A stretch of DNA of 62,339 nt from RGIG5612 sp045616165 (GTDB lineage Bacteria > Bacillota > Clostridia > Lachnospirales > Lachnospiraceae), in NCBI GenBank assembly GCA_045616165.1, contig JAZLGF010000021.1, positions 1-62,339 on the forward strand. Reading direction: 5' to 3'. The translations under genes were made by a program, and so were the position numbers. The notes below the pieces were generated by a model. That model was given only the letters and a program-made list of their open reading frames with translations. It ran no database searches and had not been told where the DNA came from. Below are positions 26,423 through 36,180 of the stretch, in pieces. How positions within the stretch are numbered: position 1 is the stretch's first letter; every line of letters starts with the position of its first letter.

Positions 26423-28161
26423 TCAACTTTCTTTATAGACTCAATATTTGTATCAGCTAAAATAGAATAGTTTGTATGATAGATTACAAAGCCGGGCTTA
26501 GCTCCGGATGGTTTTTTAAGATGTTTTTTTTGCACATAGTCAATTTCAACTAAAGACGAAGCACCTGCTTTTGAAAAATGAGCCGCAAGCCTAGCAGCTT
26601 CTTCAATAGATTTGTCGGACGGCTCACTGCCGTTTGTTTTTAAGATAACATGACTACCAGGGATTTTTTTTGCATGAAACCACCAGTCATCATTATTAGC
26701 AACCTTAAAAGATACAAATTCATTTTGATAATTATTTTTTCCAACATAAATATCAAGACCATCGCTAGAAACAAAATGCATTGGAGCGGACTTAATAGCT
26801 TTTTTGGTTGAACTTTTTTGACTAAGCATTCCTTTTTGCTTTATATATCCGCAATCAATCATTTCTTTTTTAAGCTCAGTTATATCAGCTTCATTTTGAA
26901 TTATATCTAATGAAGCCGAAATAGATTCAAGATGGTCGATTTCTTCTTTTGTATTTTTTATTATTTCTGATAAAGAATCATAGGTTCTTTTTAATTTGGA
27001 ATATTTTTCGTAATATTTTTTACCATTTTCTATAGGAGATATAGTTGGATCTAATTTAATAGTTATTTCTTCGTTTGTATGGTAATTTATAGTTTTCATT
27101 TCTGAAGAACCGTTAGGCACACTATATCCATATGCTGTGATTAATTCTCCGTAAAGTTTATATTTTTCTTTCTTATTTGTATCTTCAATTTGTTTTAATT
27201 GAAGGTCATATTTTTTGTAATTTTTTGCAAGAAGGGTTTGAAGTATTCCTCTTAAATCTGAAGTTTTTTGTCTTATAGTAGTAAAACTTTGACGCTTCGA
27301 ATAATAGTCATATAAAAGTTTAGATATACTTTCATATTTTTCAATTTTACAATTTGAATAAATTGAAAAGATAAAAGGTCCAAAAAAGATTGGCTCATCA
27401 TTTTCATAAACAATATTTGGCTCAAATTCAAAGTTTTTAATTTTGCTTATATATGTGTTAAATACATTAAATAAATTTTTGGCTTCATATTCTGTTAGAG
27501 AAGAAGCGCTCCTATCAGAATCTATATCTGCTGTTGAGCAAATTTCTTGAGCAAGTATTGTACTAATTCCTGTAAATTTTGCACCAAAAAATTTAGAAAG
27601 AGGTGTATTATCCAATTCTATCTTTTCAAAAGAAATATTTTCTTCTAGCGGATTTATTTTTTCTCCTTCAAATGGAATAAAATAATTACGTCCAGGTAAA
27701 ACTTCTCTTACGGAGCTTACTAAGGCGTTTACATGTTTAATTGAATCTAGAATTTTATCGCCATCTCTAAAGATAATATTTGAATGTTTTCCCATTAATT
27801 CAATGGTTAATATTTTATAGCAAATATCGCCCATTTCATTAAAGTGTTCAATTTCTATATTGATAATTCTTTCAAGTGAAGGTTGGAAAATCTTAACTAT
27901 TTTTCCGTTTTGAACATGTTTTCTAAGTAACATGCAAAATGAAGGGGCATTAAGAGGTGCCACTTTATTAAACTGCGTTAAATAACATATTGGAAGAGAA
28001 GGATTTGCAGATATTAAAAGTCTTTTTTGGTCACCTTCTTTTTTTATGGTTAATAAAAGCTCATCTTTTTCTGGTTGAGCAATTTTTATTATTCTTCCAC
28101 CTAGAATTTCCTTATTTAATTCATAAGTTAAAGCCGCTATGCAGCTACCGTCAAAAGCCAT
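26419..28161 (-). CDS. rqcH: Ribosome quality control factor RqcH (NFACT protein)
   Basis: A 580-residue NFACT protein. It recognises stalled 50S subunits and adds C-terminal alanine tails. The N-terminal NFACT-N domain starts MAFDGSCIAALTYELN, followed by a helix-hairpin-helix region, long coiled coils (~280-420) and the C-terminal NFACT-R domain with WWFHAKKIPGSHVIL near residue 495. These proteins are also labelled fibronectin-binding. The promoter (rc TTGACC at 28191-28196, 17-nt spacer, rc TATATT at 28168-28173) ends 6 nt before the ATG, so the mRNA is probably leaderless. Confidence 0.94.
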   Translation of the reverse strand: MAFDGSCIAALTYELNKEILGGRIIKIAQPEKDELLLTIKKEGDQKRLLISANPSLPICYLTQFNKVAPLNAPSFCMLLRKHVQNGKIVKIFQPSLERIINIEIEHFNEMGDICYKILTIELMGKHSNIIFRDGDKILDSIKHVNALVSSVREVLPGRNYFIPFEGEKINPLEENISFEKIELDNTPLSKFFGAKFTGISTILAQEICSTADIDSDRSASSLTEYEAKNLFNVFNTYISKIKNFEFEPNIVYENDEPIFFGPFIFSIYSNCKIEKYESISKLLYDYYSKRQSFTTIRQKTSDLRGILQTLLAKNYKKYDLQLKQIEDTNKKEKYKLYGELITAYGYSVPNGSSEMKTINYHTNEEITIKLDPTISPIENGKKYYEKYSKLKRTYDSLSEIIKNTKEEIDHLESISASLDIIQNEADITELKKEMIDCGYIKQKGMLSQKSSTKKAIKSAPMHFVSSDGLDIYVGKNNYQNEFVSFKVANNDDWWFHAKKIPGSHVILKTNGSEPSDKSIEEAARLAAHFSKAGASSLVEIDYVQKKHLKKPSGAKPGFVIYHTNYSILADTNIESIKKVD

Positions 28162-28214
28162 GTATCTAATATAAGTTAATTGTTTATTAAGGTCAAATAT
28201 TATATAATTTTTAT
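28162..28214. promoter_or_regulatory. Interlocked divergent leaderless promoters of rqcH and mntP
   Basis: The 53-nt gap holds two promoters facing apart. For rqcH: -35 at 28191-28196, -10 at 28168-28173, 6 nt to ATG. For mntP: TTGTTT at 28180-28185, 17-nt spacer, TATAAT at 28203-28208, 6 nt to ATG. Each -35 lies inside the other promoter's spacer, so both cannot be occupied by RNA polymerase at once. Confidence 0.8.
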
Positions 28215-28784
28215 ATGAGTTTTATTGAGATTTTATTGATTGGAATAGGACTTTCGATGGATGCCTTTGCTGTTGCACTTTGCAAAGGCCTTTCAATGAA
28301 AAAAATTGATATTAAAGCAGGTATTATAATAGCTGCTTTTTTTGGAGTCTTCCAGGCAGTCATGCCTTTAATAGGCTATTTTGTATGCATTAACTTTGAA
28401 AAATTTATATCAGCGTTTGATCACTGGATTGCCTTTGGACTTCTTGAAATAATCGGTATAAAAATGATTATTGATGCAATAAAAGAAAGGAAAGAACCTG
28501 AAAGGAATGAGACTTTTCATCTTAAAATTGGCGAACTTTTTATTTTAGCTATTGCAACGAGTATCGACGCATTAGCCGTTGGAGTGTCTTTTGCATGTGT
28601 TAATGATGTTAATATATTTACTTCAATTTTAATTATTGGAATAACGACTTTTATTCTTTCTTTACTAGGAGTAATAATAGGAAACAAGTTTGGGGCCAAA
28701 TTTAAGACAACAGCAGCAATTATCGGAGGAATAATATTAATAATAATTGGAATTAAGATAATTATTGAACACTTATTCTTCTAG
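28215..28784 (+). CDS. mntP: Putative manganese efflux pump MntP
   Basis: A 189-residue membrane protein with six hydrophobic segments arranged as two halves. The motifs GLSMDAFAVALCKG near residue 13-26 and ATSIDALAVGVSFA near 114-127 are the paired aspartate motifs of MntP/YebN manganese exporters. It exports Mn2+ across the cytoplasmic membrane. The start lies 6 nt after a TATAAT box and has no Shine-Dalgarno. No yybP-ykoY-like riboswitch is present in the 53-nt upstream gap, so manganese control, if any, is elsewhere. Confidence 0.93.
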   Translation: MSFIEILLIGIGLSMDAFAVALCKGLSMKKIDIKAGIIIAAFFGVFQAVMPLIGYFVCINFEKFISAFDHWIAFGLLEIIGIKMIIDAIKERKEPERNETFHLKIGELFILAIATSIDALAVGVSFACVNDVNIFTSILIIGITTFILSLLGVIIGNKFGAKFKTTAAIIGGIILIIIGIKIIIEHLFF

Positions 28785-28861
28785 GTATATTCATAAATAA
28801 TTCACAAATTTAGTTGATATTATAACTATAGATTTTATCGTTTAGTCTAAAAGGAGGCATT

Positions 28862-29536
28862 ATGAACGAATTAAAAATATTAATAGTTGATGATGAAGCA
28901 AAATTAAGGAAAATCGTTAAAGATTTCCTTGTAAAAAAAGATTACGTAGTTTTAGAAGCTGGAAACGGTGAAGAAGCTATGGATATAATTTATGAAGATA
29001 AAAAAATTGACCTTGTTATTTTAGATGTTATGATGCCAAAGATGGATGGCTGGGAAACATGTAAAGAAATAAGAAAAATATCTACTGTTCCAATTATTAT
29101 GCTTACTGCTAAAGATGATGAAACAGATGAACTTCTCGGATATAACCTTGGCATTGATGAATATATAACTAAACCTTTTAGTCCTAAAATTTTAGTTGCC
29201 AGAATTGATGCTATTTTAAGAAGAACTAATAAACTTAATGAAGAAGACGTTATTGAAGTTGGAAAACTTGTTATTAATAAAACTTCACATGTTGTTATTG
29301 TTGATGGAAAAGAAGTAGAACTTAGTTTTAAGGAATTTGAACTTCTTTGCTATTTTGCAGAAAATAAAGGAATCGCTTTATCAAGAGAAAAAATATTAAA
29401 TAGTGTATGGAACTATGATTACTTTGGCGATGCACGTACGATTGATACACATGTAAAGAAAATAAGAAGTAAGCTTGGAGATTGTGGAGATTATATAAAA
29501 ACAATCTGGGGTATGGGATATAAATTCGAGGTATGA
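28862..29536 (+). CDS. Two-component response regulator, OmpR family
   Basis: A 224-residue regulator. The receiver domain has D10-D11, the phospho-acceptor D55 in VILDVMMPKMDG, T near 85 and K near 107. The C-terminal winged helix (~130-224) has LSFKEFELLCYFAENKG and TIDTHVKKIRSKLG, as in OmpR/PhoB regulators. AAAAGGAGGC precedes the ATG. It overlaps the histidine kinase gene by 4 nt (ATGA), so the two form one operon. The target genes cannot be read from the sequence. Confidence 0.95.
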   Translation: MNELKILIVDDEAKLRKIVKDFLVKKDYVVLEAGNGEEAMDIIYEDKKIDLVILDVMMPKMDGWETCKEIRKISTVPIIMLTAKDDETDELLGYNLGIDEYITKPFSPKILVARIDAILRRTNKLNEEDVIEVGKLVINKTSHVVIVDGKEVELSFKEFELLCYFAENKGIALSREKILNSVWNYDYFGDARTIDTHVKKIRSKLGDCGDYIKTIWGMGYKFEV

Positions 29537-31206
29537 AAAAGCCGACATCTCTTAGAACAAAAACCATAAGTTTGATTTTAGGCGCAGTTATTTTAGCAGT
29601 TATTTTAGGCGTTGTTTTTTGTATGATATTTGCAACGAGATATTATACAAATTATGAGCAAAAGAAAATGGTCGAGCTTTATAACAAGATGGATGAAGTT
29701 TTTCCAAATGAGGATATCCCATTTGAAAATTTTGACTATATACCTAATGATGAAAATAGATTACAAGCTATTAACGAATTAGCATCTTTTTGTGAAGAAA
29801 ATGCTTTTTCACTTACAATTCAAAATCCTGCCGGAATTTCTATATTTTCTTTCGGTAGTTCTGCCATTCTTAATAATCGATTAAATGAAATTATTTTTTC
29901 AGGAAATGAGCATGGTGACATTATTAAACAAAGCCAGAGATATACAATCCAGACTGTAAATGGAATGGATAATAAGCCTACATATTTAGAAATATGGGGT
30001 TTCTTGGAAAATGGAAATAGTTTTGTTGCAAGAACTTCTTATGCAAATATTCAAAATAATATAAAAGTTTCATTAGAATTTTTCATTATCGTAGTTTTTG
30101 CGTTAATTGTAATTGCTGCGATTTTTATTTTCATTCTTATTAACTATTATTCAGAGCCGATTAGAAAACTCGCAAAATTTTCTCAGCAAGTTAGTGAAGG
30201 TGATTTCGAAACAAAATATGAATATAACCATTTCAGACAAGATGAAATCGGAATGCTTGGCGAAAATATTAATGCTATCGGTTTTAAGCTTGAAAAAACT
30301 ATAGCTGATCTAAAGAGCGCAAACCTTAACCTAGAAAATGAATTAAAAACGAAAACAGAACTTGAAGAAGCAAGAAAGAAATACATGTCTGACGTTAATC
30401 ATGAACTAAAAACACCTATAGCTTTGATTTCAAGTTATGCAGAAGGCCTTAAAGAAGGAATATTTGAAGACCCAGAAGATAGAGAATATTATTGTAATGT
30501 AATTATAGATGAAGCTGAAAAAATGAACCTTATCGTTAAGAGACTTTCAACTCTTAACCAGCTTGAAGAAGGAAGAAGTGCCGTTACACTTGAACGATTT
30601 AATGTTGTAGAAGTTATTAATGGATTCTTAAATACTATGTCAGTATTGATAGAAGAAAAAGGTGTTAATGTATACTTTAACAATAAAGATGTAGCTTATG
30701 TTTGGTCTGACGAGTTTTTATTTGAAGAAGTTTTAGTTAATTATTTTAATAATGCCCTTAATCATTTAGATGAAAACAAAACGATAAGAATAAATGTTGA
30801 AAAACTTAAAGAAAATGTTCGAGTAACTGTATATAACTCAGGCGATAATATTCCTGAAGATGAAATTCCAAAACTTTGGGGTAAATTTTATAAAGTTGAT
30901 AAAGCTCGTTCTAGAGCTTATGGTGGTAGTGGACTTGGACTTTCTATAGTTAAAGCTATTTGTGATACACTAAATAAAAATTGTGGTGTTTATAATATGA
31001 TTGATGGTGTTGCTTTTTGGATTGAACTTGAATCGGCAGCAACTATTAGTAGTGAAAATGATTTAACATCAACTACACGTATTTCATTCGAAGAAGCCGG
31101 ACAAGAAGGAGTTAAACCAGAAAAACCAGAAAATATTTCCCATCTTAAATTAAGCCAGCTTCCAATATGGAAAAAGCTTACAGATAAAAATAAAAAGGAA
31201 AAATAA
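29533..31206 (+). CDS. Sensor histidine kinase
   Basis: A 557-residue membrane kinase. Transmembrane segments near residues 10-35 and 180-205 flank an extracellular sensor of ~145 residues. A HAMP linker follows, then the H-box SDVNHELKTPIALISSY near residue 290, N-box NYFNNALNHLD, and G-boxes with GSGLGLSIVKAI. A ~45-residue C-terminal tail after the ATPase domain is not usual. It pairs with the upstream OmpR-type regulator. The sensed signal is unknown. The stop overlaps the ung start (TAATG). Confidence 0.94.
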   Translation: MKKPTSLRTKTISLILGAVILAVILGVVFCMIFATRYYTNYEQKKMVELYNKMDEVFPNEDIPFENFDYIPNDENRLQAINELASFCEENAFSLTIQNPAGISIFSFGSSAILNNRLNEIIFSGNEHGDIIKQSQRYTIQTVNGMDNKPTYLEIWGFLENGNSFVARTSYANIQNNIKVSLEFFIIVVFALIVIAAIFIFILINYYSEPIRKLAKFSQQVSEGDFETKYEYNHFRQDEIGMLGENINAIGFKLEKTIADLKSANLNLENELKTKTELEEARKKYMSDVNHELKTPIALISSYAEGLKEGIFEDPEDREYYCNVIIDEAEKMNLIVKRLSTLNQLEEGRSAVTLERFNVVEVINGFLNTMSVLIEEKGVNVYFNNKDVAYVWSDEFLFEEVLVNYFNNALNHLDENKTIRINVEKLKENVRVTVYNSGDNIPEDEIPKLWGKFYKVDKARSRAYGGSGLGLSIVKAICDTLNKNCGVYNMIDGVAFWIELESAATISSENDLTSTTRISFEEAGQEGVKPEKPENISHLKLSQLPIWKKLTDKNKKEK

Positions 31207-31874
31207 TGGCTGAAATTTGCGCGGATTGGCTTGATGCCTTAAACCCAGAATTTAAGAAAGAGTATTATGCTAAACTTTATAATAAGGTTAGCGAAGAATA
31301 TGCAAATTATAAATGTTTTCCACCGATGGAAGAACTTTTTAGCGCATTTAGTTTAACGCCGCTTTCAAATGTTAAAGTTGTTATTATAGGCCAGGACCCA
31401 TATCATAACGATAATCAAGCACATGGTCTTTGTTTTTCTGTAAGAAAAGGTGTTGAAATACCACCTTCTCTTGAAAATATCTATAAAGAACTTCATGATG
31501 ATTTAGGCTGTACAATACCTAATCATGGTTATTTAGAAAAATGGGCAAATCAAGGTGTCCTTCTTCTAAATACAGTTTTAAGTGTACGTGCACATAATGC
31601 AAATTCTCATCGTGGCATTGGTTGGGAACAATTTACAGATGCTGCAATAAAAATTTTAAACGAACAGAACAGACCTATAGTATTTTTGCTTTGGGGAAGA
31701 CCAGCTGGGGAAAAAAAGAAAATGTTAACAAATCCTAATCATTTAATTTTAGAAGCTCCCCATCCATCTCCGCTTTCAGCTTATCGCGGATTCTTTGGAT
31801 GCAAACATTTTTCAAAATGTAATGAATTCTTAAAAGCACATGAAATCACGCCAATCGATTGGCAGATTGATTAA
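31206..31874 (+). CDS. ung: Uracil-DNA glycosylase, family 1
   Basis: A 222-residue Ung that removes uracil from DNA. The water-activating loop GQDPYHND has the catalytic Asp at D64, followed by AHGLCFSV, the uracil-binding LLLNTVLSV segment, and the DNA-intercalation loop HPSPLSAYRGFFG near 182-195. Full length. It is translationally coupled to the histidine kinase gene by a one-base overlap, an arrangement more likely to reflect operon packing than function. It converges with the minus-strand activase-like gene one base downstream. Confidence 0.96.
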   Translation: MAEICADWLDALNPEFKKEYYAKLYNKVSEEYANYKCFPPMEELFSAFSLTPLSNVKVVIIGQDPYHNDNQAHGLCFSVRKGVEIPPSLENIYKELHDDLGCTIPNHGYLEKWANQGVLLLNTVLSVRAHNANSHRGIGWEQFTDAAIKILNEQNRPIVFLLWGRPAGEKKKMLTNPNHLILEAPHPSPLSAYRGFFGCKHFSKCNEFLKAHEITPIDWQID

Positions 31875-31875
31875 G

Positions 31876-34800
31876 CTAGATTAAAGTTATTTCTTTTTCT
31901 TCTGGCTTTGGAAGATTAGCTTTTGCAGTAGAGAGCATAAGCTTAATACGATTAAGCTGGTTTACTTCTGAAGCTCCAGGGTCATAATCTATAGCAACGA
32001 TATTTGCATCTTCGTGATCAGTACGTAAAGTTTTAATAACGCCTTTTCCAACAACATGATTTGGAAGACATCCAAAAGGCTGAACACAAACAATGTTTTT
32101 AACACCACTGTTGATAAGTTCAAGCATTTCTCCGGTTAAGAACCAACCTTCACCAGACTGATTTCCTAAAGATACATATTTTGAAGCCATTTCGCCTAAC
32201 TGTTTAATATCAGCAGGACCATTATAATGAGTGCTGTTACTAAGCGCCTTAACAAGAGGCTTTCTAAAGTAATCCATTATTCTGAGAAGCAATGCAGAAG
32301 TTATAGCCGTTTTAAATCCGGCGTTATAATTATCTACTTTGAAATAACCATTATAGAAACAGTAATATAAGAAATCTAAGAAGTCAGGCATAACGCCTTC
32401 AGCACCTTCAGCTTCTAATAAATCAATTATTTTATTGTTTGCCATTGGTGAGAATTTAACAAGGATTTCGCCTACAACACCAACTTTAGGTTTAACTTCA
32501 CTTGAACGTGGAAGACTATCAAATGCTTCAACGATTTCTTTACATAAAGCTGTAGTGGACTTTTTATTTAATCCTTTACCGTTTATTTCTTCAATAACTT
32601 TTTCTTTATATTGTTGATAGAGCTTTTCGGTAGAACCTTTTTCAATTTCGTATGGTCTTGTAGCGTAAATAAGTTTCATAAATAAATCACCGATAACTAA
32701 AGCATACATACCGTTAACTATTAATGATGGTGGAACCTTAAAACCAGAGTTTTTCTCAATTCCAAAAGAAAGAGAAATAACAGGAATATGCGACATGTTA
32801 GCTTTTGCAAGAGCTCTTCTAATAAATCCGATGTAGTTTGTAGCACGACATCCACCACCGGTTTGCGTAATCAAAAGAGCAGTTTTATCCAAGTCATATT
32901 CTCCTGATAAAAGAGCTTCTATCATCTGACCAACAACGATTGTTGAAGGATAACATGCATCGTTATTAACATATTTAAGTCCAGTATTAACGGCAGCTTT
33001 ATTGTCATTATCAAGGATAACGAAATTATAGCCACACTTATTAAATGCATGTTTAACAAGATCGAACTGGATTGGTGCCATTTGTGGAGCAAGGATTGTA
33101 TATCCGTCATCTTTCATTTTCTTTGTAAATTCAACCCTTTTATAAGCTGAACTTACAATTTGTCTTTTCTTTTTAACCCTAGCCATTTCCTCGAGAGCAC
33201 AAAGTAATGAACGAATTCTAATTCGAGCTGCACCTAGGTTTGAAATCTCATCAATTTTTATTACTGTGTAAAGTTTTCCAGAATTAGTTAGAATATCATT
33301 AACCTGGTCTGTTGTTACAGCATCAAGTCCACATCCAAAAGAGAAGAGCTGAACCAAATTAAGATTTGATTTATGCTTAACAAAATTTGCTGCTCTATAA
33401 AGACGTGAATGATACATCCATTGATCACTAACAATTAAAGGCCTTTCAATTTTACCAAGGTCGGATATGCTATCTTCTGTTAATACGGCAATTCCATTAG
33501 AAGTAATAATCTCTGGAATACCGTGATTAATCTCCGGATCAATATGATAAGGTCTTCCTGCAAGTACGATACCTTGTGCCTTATTTTCTTTTATCCATTT
33601 TAATGTTTCTTTTCCTTTGTCCTGAATATCTTTTTTAGCTTTTTCTAATTCTTGCCAACCTTTTTTAGCAGCTATTAATATTTCATCTGCACTAAATTGA
33701 AATTGTTCTTTAGTAAAGACTTTAACAAGCCCGCTAGAAAATATCTTAAAGTTTTCCATTGAAAGGAATGGATGAATAAAATCTATTAATTTAGCATCAA
33801 TATCTTCAACATTATTTTTAATGTTTTCAGGATACGACATAACCATTGGACAATTGTAATGATTATTTGCATCAGGAGTTTCGTTTCTTTCATATGCGAT
33901 TGAAGGATAGAATATTTTTGTTATGCCATTGTTAATTAGCCACTGTACATGACCGTGAGCTAATTTTGCTGGATAGCATTCGCTTTCTGATGGAATAGTT
34001 TCTATACCTAATTCATAAATAGCACGTGAAGATAAAGGAGAAAGTTTTACACTATAACCTAACTCTTTGAAGAAAACAGCCCAGAATGGGAAATTTTCAT
34101 ACATGTTTAATACTCTTGGAATTCCAATTACTCCGTTTGGAGCTTCGTATTCAGGGAATGATTCGTAATCGAAGATTCTTTGAAGTTTATATTTAAACAA
34201 GTTAGGGACATTTTTATTAACATCTGCATTTCCAAGAGGTTTTTCACATCTATTACCTGTTATAAAGCGTCTATCATTATCAAATTTATTAATCGTAAGT
34301 AAACATGAATTTTCGCATCCCTTACAATGGGTAAGAGAAGTCGTATATTCAAGGTTAAGTATATCTGTAAATGTAAGCATTGATGTTGGGAAGTTAGAAT
34401 AAGCGTATCTTTCTCGTGCGATTAAAGCAGCACCAAACGCGCCCATAATACCCGATATATCAGGTCTTATAACTTCACGTCCTGAAATTAATTCAAATGC
34501 ACGAAGTATAGAATCATTGTAGAATGTTCCGCCTTGGACAACTATTTTATCTCCCATTTGAGAAGCATCTACAATCTTAATAACTTTATATAAAGCGTTC
34601 TTTATAACAGAATAAGAAAGCCCTGCAGAGATATCGCTTACGCTTGCACCTTCTTTTTGAGCTTGTTTAACGTTTGAATTCATAAATACAGTACAACGGG
34701 TACCGAGATCAACAGGATTTTTAGCTTTAAGTGCTTCATGCGCAAAATCACTGATTGAATAATTCATGGATGTCGCAAAGTTTTCAATAAATGAACCACA

Positions 34801-36141
34801 ACCAGATGAGCATGCTTCGTTAAGAAGTACGTTATCAATCGCTCCATTTTTAATCCGCATATATTTCATATCCTGGCCGCCAATATCGAGCACACATGTA
34901 ACGTCAGGACAGAAGAATTTAGCAGCGTAATAGTGGGCAACTGTTTCAACTTCACCTTCATCAAGCATTAAAGCAGATTTTAATAAAGCTTCTCCATAAC
35001 CAGTAGAACATGAATAAGTAATCCTTGTTTCATATGGAATAAGAAGCATTAACTCACGAAGTGCTTTTTTAGCTGTTTCAATTGGACTACCGTTATTGTT
35101 TGAATAAAATGACCAAAGAAGATTTCCTTCATTATCAATTAATGCAAGTTTAGTTGTTGTAGAACCAGCATCAATTCCAAGGAAACATTCTCCATGATAA
35201 GTAGATAAATCTTTTTTAGGAACAACGGCACTTTCATGTCTCTTTGTAAATTCTTTGTATTCATCTGAGTCTGAAAAGAGCGGTCTTAATCTAGCTATTT
35301 CAGGTTTCATAGCAATACCGTTGCTAAGATTTTCGTATAATTTTTCGGATTCAATTTTATATTTTTCTGTAGCATTCATAGCTGCGCCAATAGCAGCATA
35401 TAAATGGGAATTTTCCGGATGAATTGCACTTTCATCTGTAAGGTTAAGTGTGCGAATAAATGCGGCTCTTAATTCTGATAAAAAGTGGAGTGGACCACCT
35501 ATAAATGCAACATTTCCGCGAATAGGTTTTCCACATGCAAGACCAGAGATTGTCTGGTTAACAACTGCCTGAAAAATAGATGCTGATAAATCTTCTTTTG
35601 TCGCACCTTCATTTATAAGTGGTTGGATATCCGTTTTAGCAAACACACCGCATCTGGCTGCAATAGGATAAATTGTTTTATAGTCCTTTGCATATTCGTT
35701 AAGACCGGAGGCATCAGTTTGTAATAAATCAGCCATTTGATCTATGAATGAACCTGTACCACCAGCACAAATTCCATTCATTCTTTGTTCTATACTATTT
35801 CCAAAGTAAATAATTTTTGCATCTTCACCGCCAAGTTCTATAGCAACATCAGTGGTAGGTGCATAGTGCTTAGTAGAAGTAGCAACAGCGATTACTTCCT
35901 GGATAAATTCAATATTTAAATGCTTTGAAAGTTGCAGACCACCAGAGCCGGTAATCATTGGACATAATGAAATATTTCCAAGTTTTTCATTGGCATTTTT
36001 TATAAGCTCTGCAAGAGTTTCCTGGATATTAGCAAAATGTCTTTTATATTCAGAATAGCAAAGCTCATTTTCTTCATCTAAAATTGCGATTTTAACTGTC
36101 GTTGAACCAATATCAACACCCAGTCTATATGTTTTTTCCAT
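31876..36141 (-). CDS. Giant 2-hydroxyacyl-CoA dehydratase activase-like protein (double ASKHA + DUF2229)
   Basis: A 1421-residue protein with two BcrAD/BadFG-type ASKHA ATPase domains. The first begins GVDIGSTTVKIAIL and has CAGGTGSFIDQMA; the second begins near residue 323 with GIDAGSTTTKLALI and has CSSGCGSFIENFA, both including the glycine loop and iron-sulfur cysteine typical of dehydratase activators. After residue ~600 come a DUF2229-like region and an HgdB/FldB-like part with many conserved cysteines (for example QTGGGCRATNYIGF). No dehydratase genes are nearby. Such large stand-alone activase proteins are widespread in anaerobic Clostridia and their reaction is unknown. A short leader of 9 nt separates -10 and ATG. 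Confidence 0.88.
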   Translation of the reverse strand: MEKTYRLGVDIGSTTVKIAILDEENELCYSEYKRHFANIQETLAELIKNANEKLGNISLCPMITGSGGLQLSKHLNIEFIQEVIAVATSTKHYAPTTDVAIELGGEDAKIIYFGNSIEQRMNGICAGGTGSFIDQMADLLQTDASGLNEYAKDYKTIYPIAARCGVFAKTDIQPLINEGATKEDLSASIFQAVVNQTISGLACGKPIRGNVAFIGGPLHFLSELRAAFIRTLNLTDESAIHPENSHLYAAIGAAMNATEKYKIESEKLYENLSNGIAMKPEIARLRPLFSDSDEYKEFTKRHESAVVPKKDLSTYHGECFLGIDAGSTTTKLALIDNEGNLLWSFYSNNNGSPIETAKKALRELMLLIPYETRITYSCSTGYGEALLKSALMLDEGEVETVAHYYAAKFFCPDVTCVLDIGGQDMKYMRIKNGAIDNVLLNEACSSGCGSFIENFATSMNYSISDFAHEALKAKNPVDLGTRCTVFMNSNVKQAQKEGASVSDISAGLSYSVIKNALYKVIKIVDASQMGDKIVVQGGTFYNDSILRAFELISGREVIRPDISGIMGAFGAALIARERYAYSNFPTSMLTFTDILNLEYTTSLTHCKGCENSCLLTINKFDNDRRFITGNRCEKPLGNADVNKNVPNLFKYKLQRIFDYESFPEYEAPNGVIGIPRVLNMYENFPFWAVFFKELGYSVKLSPLSSRAIYELGIETIPSESECYPAKLAHGHVQWLINNGITKIFYPSIAYERNETPDANNHYNCPMVMSYPENIKNNVEDIDAKLIDFIHPFLSMENFKIFSSGLVKVFTKEQFQFSADEILIAAKKGWQELEKAKKDIQDKGKETLKWIKENKAQGIVLAGRPYHIDPEINHGIPEIITSNGIAVLTEDSISDLGKIERPLIVSDQWMYHSRLYRAANFVKHKSNLNLVQLFSFGCGLDAVTTDQVNDILTNSGKLYTVIKIDEISNLGAARIRIRSLLCALEEMARVKKKRQIVSSAYKRVEFTKKMKDDGYTILAPQMAPIQFDLVKHAFNKCGYNFVILDNDNKAAVNTGLKYVNNDACYPSTIVVGQMIEALLSGEYDLDKTALLITQTGGGCRATNYIGFIRRALAKANMSHIPVISLSFGIEKNSGFKVPPSLIVNGMYALVIGDLFMKLIYATRPYEIEKGSTEKLYQQYKEKVIEEINGKGLNKKSTTALCKEIVEAFDSLPRSSEVKPKVGVVGEILVKFSPMANNKIIDLLEAEGAEGVMPDFLDFLYYCFYNGYFKVDNYNAGFKTAITSALLLRIMDYFRKPLVKALSNSTHYNGPADIKQLGEMASKYVSLGNQSGEGWFLTGEMLELINSGVKNIVCVQPFGCLPNHVVGKGVIKTLRTDHEDANIVAIDYDPGASEVNQLNRIKLMLSTAKANLPKPEEKEITLI

Positions 36142-36180
36142 GTTCTTTCTATTTTAGCATTTTCATGTTATAATTCAAGC
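36142..36180. promoter_or_regulatory. Overlapping divergent promoters
   Basis: For the plus gene, an extended -10 TGTTATAAT (hexamer 36169-36174) lies 6 nt before the ATG. For the minus gene, rc TTGAAT at 36173-36178, a 16-nt spacer and rc TAAAAT at 36151-36156, 9 nt before its ATG. The minus -35 overlaps the plus -10 by two bases, so use should be mutually exclusive. Confidence 0.7.

Noticed and set aside
28162..28214. Manganese riboswitch (yybP-ykoY) before mntP
   Set aside because: The gap is only 53 nt and is filled by two promoters with leaderless starts.
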